DNA of 64,000 nucleotides from Haliclystus octoradiatus (lineage: Eukaryota; Cnidaria; Staurozoa; Stauromedusae; Haliclystidae): the NCBI GenBank assembly GCA_916610825.1, contig OU744450.1, positions 22,939,338 through 23,003,337 on the forward strand, read 5' to 3'. The notes beneath the pieces are model-generated. The model saw nothing but the letters and a program-made list of their open reading frames with translations, was not told the origin of the DNA and did no database searches. This document shows, piece after piece, positions 14,001-47,121 of this stretch (positions are counted from its first letter, which is position 1; the number at the start of each line of letters is the position of its first letter). The position numbers and the translations under genes are program-made.

Positions 14001-16389
14001 CATTGAAAGAGAATGTCGTCAAATCATCTGAAAATATCAGCAACATGTCGAATAACTTGAGCAAGAATATGATAAATGCAAACAACAGTTTATCAGCTCT
14101 TAAAATTGAGTTATTAAAGATGAATTTATCAATGAGTATTATAGAAAATGAGGCATCATTAAAATTAAAGAACATCACAATGTTCAAAGAATCTACCAAC
14201 AAAGTAACAGTGGATCCACTTCCTGAATACAACAGAAGTATTTCAGAATACGAAAAGCAAGTTAACGATACTTCCAGACTGATTGACACTGTTAATGAAA
14301 CTGCAAGTAGCCTTATGCTTGCATATTCAATCATTAAACAACAATCTCAAAATATATCTGGAGATATACAACAGAACTCGATTGAAGTTAATCAAACCTT
14401 TGATGATGCTCAGAAACTTCAATATAACGCATCAGAATCTCTAAAGCTAGGCAATCAAGCTGTTCAAAATATATCACGTGATTACGTTTTGACTAATGAG
14501 ACGTTTAGTTTGTTAAATAATTACAATCGATCTTCAAGTGAAGCTGAAAAGACAGCAACCGAATCACTCATGCTTGTAAGAGAGGTACGTTTATATTAAA
14601 TAATTTAATATTGTTATACTATTTTGATAATTATATTGATAATGCTAAGAAACATGCAGTTCCTCTATCCAAAAAAATTGCTAAGTTCGAAATATTCATT
14701 ACCTTTTTAGCACATTTGGGCATACTGTCGACCGCTCGACAAGCCTTAACGTTGGATAGATGACTCGTGATGATTTTGTGGCCCTCTGGTGTATTTTGTT
14801 GATACCAAATTACGGAAATTGCATATCTATCTATCTATCTATCTCATCCGGCATAGAACATTCAAGCTTTGTACCAGGCCCTGCCTCTGGTTTATTTAAG
14901 CTTTCTTTCTAGAGCGACCAGCTGTTAGCCTGCATCCAGACTAAAACGTTTCTAAAATGTTGCAATTCCTTTTAAAAACGTTTTAGTCTGGACGCAGTCT
15001 GTCAGTTGTTGGTACCTTTCATATAGTGTAAAAAGCCTTCTAATTTCATATCTTTTCGTAAAATGCTTCCATGTGAGTTCGAAAACACATTATTACAATG
15101 TTTTGACTTCAGATGTTGCAAAGGTTCTCTAGATAACTCAAAAACAATTCCAGCAATACATTCTGATTCAGAATGGTATTTCTAGATAATAAAAAATATA
15201 TTTGATTCTTTCTATCAATAATAGGTAAACATAACGAGCAATGCTGCTATTTACCAAAGTAAAGAAATGCAAAGCAATCTGTACATTAACCTTGTGAATT
15301 CAGAAACAGCCAAGTCTATAACAAATACAAGCTTGATGATGGTCTTGAGTACTAAGAATGTAAGTGAGCCCTTATCTAATTGTAGTATAACCATCAATTA
15401 TCCACGTATGCTAATTCATATCATGCAGATAGTATATGATGCTTTAACATTTATTTATAGGGCATACGTATAGGATGTAATTGATGCCGTAAAATCATAA
15501 ATATATGCAGAATGAGCTAACGAATTCATGATACATCCGTAAACGGTTCAAGTGAAAATTTCCCAGGAAGTAATTTCAAATTCCAATCCACATAATGAAG
15601 AAGATACCTCAATTATGTTTTTAAAAAGACTTTATTACCCTAAAAATATGAGAAAACAATTAAGCAAAAAGAAAAATTAACACTATAGGTTAAACTAAAA
15701 TTTTTACCCCAAACATTTTTCTGGTAAAGCAAACCCTATATTTATTTTTCGAATATTACAAACGTTATATACTATAATAATTGATTGTCCCCGAATATCA
15801 ATAGTATGAGAGTTCATGTCTGTTGCTTACATATTCTTTTGAACGAAATCCTTAATATTTTTATTATGTTTTGTTATAGGAATTGGTAATAATGGATTCC
15901 AAAGTACAAAAACTAAATGAAAATGTTTCATCTTCTAACAATCTTCCTGGTCTATATATTGACACAATGAATCTCACTCAAAATATAACAGCTCAAGCCA
16001 GAAAAGACAAGGGAAATTGTTTGCATATGGCTTCAAATTTAACAAATAGCAGAATAGAAGCAGAAGCATCTTTACAGCAAGTAAACAAAACTTTAAGAAT
16101 TGTGCATGACACAGCAAATATGTTTAATAATTTGAAATCAAAAATTGACGCAATTCCTTCAATAAATAACAAGCTATTTTCAGAAGTCAAAGAAAATTTA
16201 ACAGACTCGAAAACACAGCTATCCAACTCAAATGTAAAACCGTTAATAGAAGGTTTGCGCTCTGCATTAAAAAGTCAAGAAACTAAAGTAAATAGTTATA
16301 GGAGGAGAATAGACGATATAAAACGTGAAATTCAAGAGTTCAACACTTTGTATAAAACACTTGTTATATCAAACGGTTGTAGACCTTGA
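2077..16389 (+). CDS. Laminin chain with mixed gamma/beta domain architecture (complete, 14 coding exons)
   Basis: Secreted subunit of a laminin heterotrimer, an extracellular basement-membrane glycoprotein. Exons: 2077-3082, 4470-4637, 5592-5765, 6725-6937, 7596-7806, 8526-8935, 9154-9300, 10338-10623, 10943-11673, 11968-12201, 12803-12952, 13473-14584, 15225-15359, 15880-16389. All phases join and give about 1828 aa, the usual size for beta and gamma chains. The start at 2077 opens a signal peptide ending near LNEVLCQ; a splice-acceptor-like stretch ending in AG lies just before it, so a 5' UTR intron is likely. Domain order: LN (residues ~28-280), laminin-EGF repeats, a beta-type LF domain (~550-727), more laminin-EGF repeats, a gamma-type L4 domain (~927-1105), laminin-EGF repeats, then a ~580-residue coiled coil ending in a lone cysteine. 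LN and L4 are gamma-like, LF is beta-like. I saw no AATAAA close downstream. Family assignment is firm; the exact chain class is not. Confidence 0.93.
2158..2915 (+). other. Laminin N-terminal (LN) polymerisation domain, gamma-type
   Basis: Part of the first laminin exon. LN domains sit at the tips of the short arms and mediate laminin polymerisation. Family signatures visible here are TTCGLPSSGYC, then CYVCD, WWQSITWW, YYADNC and the closing block YYYDVTDVQISGRCHCSGHA. The TCGxPxxxYC, WWQSxT and YYAxSDxxxxGRCxCNGHA pattern is that of gamma chains rather than beta chains. The domain is full length, and the first laminin-EGF repeat follows directly in the same exon. Confidence 0.9.
3143..3315. 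mobile_element. MITE with 15-bp terminal inverted repeats (laminin intron 1)
   Basis: The left end AGGGTCCGACAAAAG is exactly inverted at the right end as CTTTTGTCGGACCCT, with about 145 bp of AT-rich noncoding sequence between them. Size and structure are those of a non-autonomous DNA transposon. It lies in the first intron of the laminin gene, clear of the splice sites. Confidence 0.75.
4947..5127. mobile_element. MITE with pogo/Tigger-like ends (copy 1, laminin intron 2)
   Basis: Starts TACAGTGAAACCTGTATA and ends with its near complement, ...ACAGGTTTCACTGTA. The TA at each end fits the TA target duplication of Tc1/mariner-pogo elements, and the CAGTnnAACC start is typical of pogo/Tigger ends. 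Internally it has repeated 'ttatagacaggtg' subunits in direct orientation. A second copy lies at 41861-42036. Confidence 0.8.
5217..5498. mobile_element. Dispersed MITE family with GGGGTAACTTCC-type ends (copy 1)
   Basis: Left end CTGGGGGGCAACTTCC; right end ...GAAGTTACCCCCTG. Inside are 'ggtatacggggacattcaaa' near the left and a 'tatatttgaggt' block. Related to 17528-17776 (inverted orientation) and 40021-40320. Lies in laminin intron 2. Confidence 0.65.
7647..8935 (+). other. Laminin beta-type domain IV (LF) in two exons
   Basis: The domain starts at GYYFPFFKHPQLEAE in exon 7596-7806, which matches the beta-chain entry into LF (GYYF...LxEAE), and continues in exon 8526-8935. Beta-like landmarks follow: an ARLHT...VLFYYES strand block matching the region before the beta-chain FFIDN, then DVDSLLFIPML corresponding to the DSLVLMP strand. 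A cysteine-containing stretch (ENCKSS...ETCPFYAFETQLDIYDG) leads into a laminin-EGF repeat that opens ACDCN. In known beta chains LF is likewise followed by an ACxCDP repeat. Gamma chains normally lack LF. Confidence 0.78.
10026..10220 (+). mobile_element. tRNA-derived SINE, degenerate 5' part (copy 1, laminin intron 8)
   Basis: Begins GAGGATTAGTAGTCGGA with a box-B-like GTTCAAATCACC downstream. It continues with blocks shared with the copy at 54754-55117, such as 'ggaatggttcagatggga', 'ttgacaatcaatgcctatct' and 'ccatgaattctgttg'. This copy is plus-oriented and diverged, and lacks the last third of the element. Confidence 0.6.
11103..11640 (+). other. Laminin L4 (domain IV, gamma/alpha-type)
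   Basis: Embedded in exon 10943-11673, inserted into a split laminin-EGF repeat. It is entered by CYCSGHSQSCKSAKNYKV (compare the gamma pattern CxCxGHSxxCxxAxGYxV) and left through VENCSCPIMYTGLSCQSC (gamma pattern WVExCxCPxGYxGxxCExC). The internal APSKFLGNKL matches the APxKFLGxQ block of L4. Together with the upstream LF domain this gives one chain carrying both domain IV subtypes. Confidence 0.85.
14824..14844. repeat. (TATC)n microsatellite
   Basis: About five tandem copies of TATC in laminin intron 12. Confidence 0.8.
14930..14997. repeat. Perfect-stem hairpin / micro-MITE in laminin intron 12
   Basis: CTGCATCCAGACTAAAACG is inverted as CGTTTTAGTCTGGACGCAG around a ~25-nt loop, with one mismatch. 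The same arm sequence 'cagtctggatgcag' occurs alone at 60034-60047, so the arm is part of a dispersed repeat. Confidence 0.6.
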
Positions 16390-16535
16390 GCGATTTATGT
16401 TTTTCATATGCATTTTGTATTTTCTGCTTGTAAATTTGTATCATTTATGTAAATTATAGCTTTTTAATTCAAATATTTAATATACTTTACCCACTATAAT
16501 GTATACATGGAAATGTTCGAGTTTTGTCCTATTAA

Positions 16536-16875
16536 ATGAAATTGTGGACCGTCCAAAGGATGACATATTTTCATAATGATAACAATATATATAACATGCG
16601 TGGACATTCCCACGAACTTAAAGATAAAGCAATACAGCATGTTAACGCATCATATTATACGTTCACCAACCGGATCTTTCCCATGTGGAATTCTTTACCC
16701 GCGGAAGTGGTTAACGCAACCTCACTTAATTGGTGTTTTCAAATTTAGTTTAAATAGTGTATCATTAGCACAATTTTTAAAATTTATTTAGGTTGTATGT
16801 AAGTGTAATTAGTTTTGTCTTTATTTGCCTGTCAAACTCCAACTGACAAAAATATCATTCATTCATTCATTCATA
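16536..16875 (+). mobile_element. Decayed 3' end of a non-LTR (LINE) retrotransposon
   Basis: A frame from 16536 reads YNMRGHSHELKDK...ASYYTFTNRIFPMWNSLPAEVVNA. This matches the well-known C-terminal block of CR1/L2/Jockey-like reverse transcriptases (RGHSxKLxK...YSFSNRVxxxWNSLPxxVVxA). After this the FK...L continuation is in another frame, so there is a frameshift. The fragment ends in an (ATTC)n run at 16856-16875, typical of such 3' ends. Everything upstream of the reverse-transcriptase C-terminus is missing. Confidence 0.78.
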
Positions 16876-18647
16876 TAGTGACAATTATATAAGAACAAAA
16901 TACGAGCTCTGTAGAAGCTACATATAACATTACTGTGCCTTTATTTGTTATTATAATTTTAGTTGAGGGCCGTTATGTTTGATTTGCCTCGTTTGTGATA
17001 TTAGTTAATACATTGTCAATGGAATAGGCAGGTTGACGTCATACATGTTAACGCGGGTGTATACGTAGCTTGCATGATAATAAAATGCGGAACATAAATG
17101 ACGATAGATTGAAATTGTTCCCGTGTTAATAGTTTAATGTTTAATAATAGTTTAGCTTGAATGTGTTTATTCCGTATCATGTAAAATTGTTCCTGTCTTA
17201 ATGACTTTGTTTTGTATTTTTATTATTTGGACTTTAGCATTGACGTAAATAGAATATAGTATAAATAGAGAGTAATTTGTAAGTAGTTCAGTGAGTTTTT
17301 GGTGTTCTTGAGTGAAGAATAAATTAGGAAAATTATTGATTGTGTGTTAATTGCAACAATTACTTTTTTTGACATGCTCAATAATAATATACTAGATGAA
17401 GCTGATTACAAACATGATTACAACAGTACTTGGGATACTCAGTTACATTTAAAATTATCACAAACGGAAAACACATGATCATGCTTAACCAATCGCATAT
17501 CGCATATATACAACGATAACAAATTAACCCGGGGGTAATTTCCATTGCGCTTCGATGGGGTCGTTCAAATGGATTCAACCAAAACAAGTGAAAAAAAAGA
17601 ATTCATAGGCAAAATTTGTTTTGAAAAATGAAAAAATTGCAAAAGCGTCAAAAGGATACCTCAAAAAATTTTCATGAATAAGCATACCCTAAAAATTTTT
17701 AGGGATTTTGAAAATGGTACCCTTTAATATTTGAACGTCCCCGTATACCATAAGTATGGAAGTTACCCCCCCCGGGCAAATCAATATACATTTCCTTATC
17801 GGTCAAATGACCACCTTGCACAATGAAGCCATCTGGCTTAACCACACTTTGATGCATTTATCATTGAATAGATTTGAAAATTGCTACATTTTGAGGTCGT
17901 TTGTTAACAAGAAAAGTCCAATGTAGCTCAGACGTTAATTCATACCAACAGGAATGAGATATATCAATCAGTATAGTTTGACCCTATATACTAAGTAAGT
18001 TGATAGTCTGAGATGACCATCAAATTTCAATCTCGCTTTATTGGAATTATGTAATGTCCATTTTGTATTTTCTAACTCTCGTTTTATCTAAAATAATTAC
18101 ATACTAAATAATAAACATATTTTCTCTGTCTTTCCAGGTGCTCGAATGTTATATTGAGATTCCGATTTTTATCACTATAACATAAAACGTATTGGTACTT
18201 TTGCAGAAAGCCGTTCACCGCCTCCTCTTCAGTTTAACGTATTATACGATTTTGAGTTTAACAAACAGCAACACGATTGGATCGGACTTCAATTTTGATG
18301 AAATAAAGTTCAGCTGATTGGATTCAGCCTGTTTATTCACGCTCAATTGAGTATCTCACAAACATGCCTCACTCATTATTAATGAGGATTATTCTTACGT
18401 ATAATAATATATATAATTTCTTTGTTTTTAACATATAAATGTCGTTTCTATAGCAACATGACAGCTGTGGAATTCATTTGGAAATCTACGGTTTGCTTTT
18501 AGTGGTGTTGTATTCATTAGAGACATACAGGTGGCTATATAGATATCCATAACAACAGTCTATCGCAAGTCTTTCTTGACACACACACCATGATTAAGCT
18601 TAAATTAATTTAAAGAGTTGTCTGTGTATTTTTCATTTTATGAAATC
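16876..18647. other. Spacer between the laminin and receptor genes
   Basis: Contains the MITE at 17528-17776 and no recognisable gene. A stretch at about 16930-17356 has a 'tataaatag' and a downstream 'aataaa' about 60 bp apart, as in an LTR, but no paired copy, primer-binding site or target duplication was seen. The final ~100 bp is probably the 5' UTR of the receptor gene starting at 18648. No promoter element is firmly assigned. Confidence 0.4.
17528..17776. mobile_element. MITE with CCCGGGGGTAA ends (copy 2)
   Basis: Ends CCCGGGGGTAATTTCCATT and ATGGAAGTTACCCCCCCCGGG form clear terminal inverted repeats around about 210 bp of AT-rich noncoding DNA. The inner block 'gaacgtccccgtatacc' is the complement of the left inner block of the other two copies. 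Intergenic, between the laminin and receptor genes. Confidence 0.75.
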
Positions 18648-43179
<24,532 letters not shown>

Positions 43180-45750
43180 ATAATTTATTTGAAAACATTC
43201 TCAAGTTTAATCATTTGTGGAATGAAAAGTATCGGTTAATGGCGCTGGCGTATTATCAAGATAAAAATGTTTGTATATATATTATATAATTTTGCTGTAC
43301 TATATCATATTTATTTATAGTTACATATAGAGTTTTAGTATCCTTGATTTTATGTAAAAGGCTACGATAATAACTTTTTTAGAAACATTTCTAGAATATT
43401 CCATTAAAATTTATATCCTTGAAAGATTTTGGATCAAAATTCATTTTCATGGAAATTGTAGAATAACATCCTTAAACATGCATGATATCTTCATTGATGT
43501 TGATACCCAAATATTGAAATGATGAAAATCTTTAGAGTCTACTAGATATTCATTCGGTATCAGGCATATCATGTTTACAGTCGATTGGAAAAAATATAAT
43601 TAGCATTAGAGATCATGTATAAACTATGAAAGTCAGATGAAAATACTATAATATCATTTGAAATAAATATAAATATAAATAATAATATTTATAAATGGAG
43701 AGGCTACTATATAGCATATGTCGTTTAACATGTATATATTAATATAACATATAAGCATCAATTAAGTAGTATTTAAAGAGCGACACTGTAGATGCTCCTT
43801 GCATCTTCTTCAGGCATTGCCTCAACAGCAGGGATCAATAATTGATTACTAACTGTAAGGTAAGAAAAAATTGATACAGGAATAATGCAAACATATTTAG
43901 CTTGTTTCATTATAAATGCAGAACTTGACTCAAGCATATTTTTTCCTATGTTTCAAGCAAAATGTAATGTATTTGTCCAGTTATCAAGCGTTGTTGTCTT
44001 GCAAGTCCAAATTGCTTGAAAATTGGACATAACAATCATTTTTATAAGAAAAGATTGCTTGCCTCTGAACAAGAAATTTTGTTTCAAAAAAGTGAAACAG
44101 GCTTTGAAACAACCAAAATATTTTATTCAAGAATAAAAATGATCCTCCGAGGTTGTTATCTTCAGAGCGTTGATGATTTTGATGCTTATGTGAAAATAGT
44201 GAACTGACATATCAATCTTGACTAACCTAAATACCCAATGTTTACATATTTAAACATCCATCAAAATAGAATTCTCATTTGCTCTGTGTTAGACTATAGG
44301 GAAACTCGAACTTCTGCATATGGGAATTTTTCTAAAATATTTATACACAGGAAATTCTTCGGCAAGAATATTCTACTAATATATTAAAAAACGATGGTTT
44401 GAAATTGTACGTGTGACAGACTTACAAACTAGTCCTTGGAATTGTACGTTTGGTGGGTTTCCAGGATCTTCAGCAGAAATTGAAGGTAATGAAAACTCAT
44501 GTTGAACACGTTCGACTTCGGAGAATAAATTTTCTACAAATAGACATAATAATAACAATCTAATAACAAAGTTTTTTTAAATGGATTCCCTTATATTAAA
44601 TTCAAATTTCTTCTTAACATTGGTTACTTGCATGAATATAATTCAAGCTGGCAAAACACCGTAAAATTTTTATTTTTACTGCTTAGAAAAAATGAATGTG
44701 CTGAAAATGTTCGAAGTTAGAACCGTTCCTGCATTGTCGTCATGGTGGCTACACATAAAAATTGGATTTAGGAGCATAATACAGCTCATACGTAGAATGT
44801 TTAAATAATTATTAATATCGTCCACGAGGAAAACCTATGATAGCAAAAGCTCACCAATATGTTCATTGTTTTCATCCCCATTCGAGCTAGAACATAAAAA
44901 TAAATTGATGTCAGCTTTCCTGTTTTATAAACAAAATCACGATTAAACATTTATGGCTTCGTTCTGTAACTATATAAATGAACTAATAATGATATAAAAA
45001 ATGTTTTTCATAAATCGAAATGCGTTCCCTTTAGACCGAGCGCCACAGAACTAAAACGGTAGGTTTCTCCGGGTAACTTAAAAATCACATAAAAGTGTTC
45101 ATAAAATATGCTGAACAATTACCTATTCCTTGTTTTTGTCAAATTTTATTGCGGAGCTCACCAGAGATGAATTTATAAATCATTTCACGGTCAGAGCCCT
45201 CTTAATTCATACATTTTGTGTTTTCGTCATGCTTCTATCAATTCGCAAAATCAAAGACCATGAAGCTCAAATCCAGCATTTTCTCAAAATGATAAGAAGG
45301 CTTTGACCGTGAATCATGAAATATAAATTGGAACTTTGAAGGGTTTACAATAGAATTTAATTAAAACAAGGAATAGGTATTTGTTCAGCATATTTTTATG
45401 AACACTTTTATGTGATTTTCAAGATGCCCAGAGAAACCTGCCGTTTTAGTTCTGTGGAGCTCGGTCTACTTTTGTTAGCTTTAACACTTCCGCTTGAAAT
45501 CGATTGTTTACCTGCCGGGATTTGTTTCTGTCTGTTTTATATCTTAGCCAATCAGTGACACGTTTCACTTTCTCATATGTCAAGAAAATGATACATGCAA
45601 TTAGAGTTTCTCTCGTGTTAAAAAAAATGATCATTCCTATCAAAATTCACGTCTTGTCTTGCAAAAAAGGCAACCATGTCTAAGAAAATGAATGTAAGAT
45701 CGAAGTGATTACAAGTTCTAGAAGTATTTCAAGATAATCCTGCCTGAGTC
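43180..45750. other. Convergent 3' spacer between the two receptor genes
   Basis: Holds the 3' UTR of the plus-strand receptor (candidate AATAAA at 43662), AT-rich low-complexity sequence and the fold-back element at 45032-45468. No coding domain recognised in short open frames here. Confidence 0.5.
45032..45468. mobile_element. Fold-back MITE with ~100-bp inverted repeats
   Basis: The first ~100 bp (GACCGAGCGCCACAGAACTA...ACCTATTCCTTG) is inverted at the end (CAAGGAATAGGT...TAGTTCTGTGGAGCTCGGTC) with scattered mismatches, around a ~235-bp centre. TA flanks both termini, fitting a TA target duplication. It lies in the spacer between the convergent receptor genes, so a transcript of either read-through would form a long hairpin. 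Confidence 0.82.
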
Positions 45751-45753
45751 GCA

Positions 45754-46171
45754 TTAGAAAACTTCATAGGTTTGCTTCGGTACACATTTTGCTAATTTAT
45801 TCGTATCTTGAAACTCACTCGCTCGCAGAGCTTCACCTGTTCGCTCGCATAATGATACTTTACAACTCGTGAAATGAATCGGTATTACGTACGGATGCAA
45901 TGCCAATATAATCATCTCTATAGATCTTATAATGTAAATCACAGCGAATTGATTATAACAAATGTATCTCCGCTCACTTCTATATATGCACATGTGGTAT
46001 CTTACAGTTATTTATTTAGTTAATCACTTAACCTATTTTGTTTGTCGTTATTACCTATCCAACGAGATATTTTCGATTGAATCAAATGATCGAAGAACGT
46101 CATTGGCTATTACATTCGAACCCCATGATCCTCCACCAAATCGAGGATGACACGTTGATGCTGGTTTTGAT
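45754..46171 (-). CDS. Tentative last cytoplasmic exons of the minus-strand receptor
   Basis: Two candidate exons. 46055-46171 has a good acceptor (TAATTACAG) and a GTAATA donor, and encodes a ~38-residue open frame containing CHPRFGGGSWGSN. A further acceptor-like AG near 45862 leads in matching phase into an open frame ending in TAA at 45754-45756 (last residues PKQTYEVF). The link from the transmembrane exon (46983-47121) to these is not resolved. A candidate intermediate exon around 46488-46573 has no agreeing phase. Sequence similarity to the tail of the plus-strand paralogue is weak. Confidence 0.3.
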
Positions 46172-46982
46172 CTGTAATTATAATTTATATACAATGATAC
46201 AAAAACCTTGATACTATATAGAAGTTACCAAAAACTACTTACTATTGAGATCATAATAATTTTAAGAATGTATTACAAGGACTTATATTCATTATTTTGA
46301 CGTATATCACAGAATATAATGCGGTCATTGGCATAGGATGCCATTTTCTAAAACAAAAACTTACAATTCTCACCGACAGAAAAAATTGAAAACTTCAGCA
46401 TATCATAATATTATTATATTAACATTTTTTTTTCTTCATGTAAGGGAAAAATAATATTGTGATTTGAGGAGCTATAGTTACCTTTCCAACATATATATTT
46501 TCAATGAAAAATTCAATAGCAACAAATTTTGAAATGTTGTTATTATTTTGAACAACGTTTGGGCTAGATTCAACTTCTGCCATTTTCAAGTTAAAAAATA
46601 ACAATTTTTACAAATTTATATACTAAATGATAACAATAGATAAAAATATTATAAATTACTTAAAACACTAGGGACCTAATTGAGTCTTGATGTGTATTCA
46701 GAGAGGGTTTGATTTCTTTTATGCATAGCATCTCATACACTAAACAATCACTTTTAGATTTACAAAAGTAGCTGAAAAATTGTTCAAAATAATAATAAAA
46801 TTTCAAAATTGTTGCTTTTGACATTTTCAACGAAAGCAACAAGTAAACGACTTATAGAAGTTATATAACACCAGATTTTCTTGAACTAAGACTTTTCATG
46901 CATGCAAATGACACTATTCCATTAAAATTGAAAGTTTTTTATTTTTCAATATTGCAAATAAAATTACTAATGCTTTACTTAC

Positions 46983-47121
46983 TCTCTCCTGAATTTGTAG
47001 ATCAACATCGCTATGACAACAGCGAGTACAAAGACAATAAAAGCCAAAACACCAAGAGCAACAAGTAGAAAAATCTGAACTTGAATATTCTCGTCACGGA
47101 GGGTAGATGTTCTTCTTGTTG
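46983..47121 (-). other. Transmembrane exon of the minus-strand receptor
   Basis: Acceptor CCCATAG, donor GTAAGT. Encodes TRRTSTLRDENIQVQ followed by a ~26-residue hydrophobic helix (FLLVALGVLAFIVFVLAVVI) and the stop-transfer YKFRR. It ends in phase 2 (ga|), identical to the plus-strand transmembrane exon. Confidence 0.88.

Larger units (their letters stand above)
13473..16389 (+). other. Laminin coiled-coil (domains I/II) and C-terminus
   Basis: Exons 13473-14584, 15225-15359 and 15880-16389. The segment opens with CSTC, the cysteine pair that links the three chains at the head of the coiled coil in all laminins. It then runs for about 580 residues rich in Leu, Ile, Asn, Ser, Lys and Glu with heptad-like spacing and many N-glycosylation sequons. 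It ends ISNGCRP. The near-terminal cysteine fits the beta-gamma disulfide at the end of the long arm. The Glu near the C-terminus that gamma chains use for integrin binding is absent. Confidence 0.85.

Noticed and set aside
13768..14334. 188-codon minus-strand open frame
   Set aside because: Antisense shadow of the laminin coiled-coil exon 13473-14584; hydrophobic composition mirrors the coiled-coil codons.
16930..17356. Solo LTR of a retrotransposon
   Set aside because: TATA-like and AATAAA-like motifs are suggestively spaced, but no second copy, TG..CA borders or target duplication could be established.
46419..46604. Cytoplasmic exon of the minus-strand receptor (open frame with SPNVVQNNNN)
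   Set aside because: Possible acceptors either create a stop in the required phase or leave an end phase that does not match the next candidate exon; kept only as unresolved.
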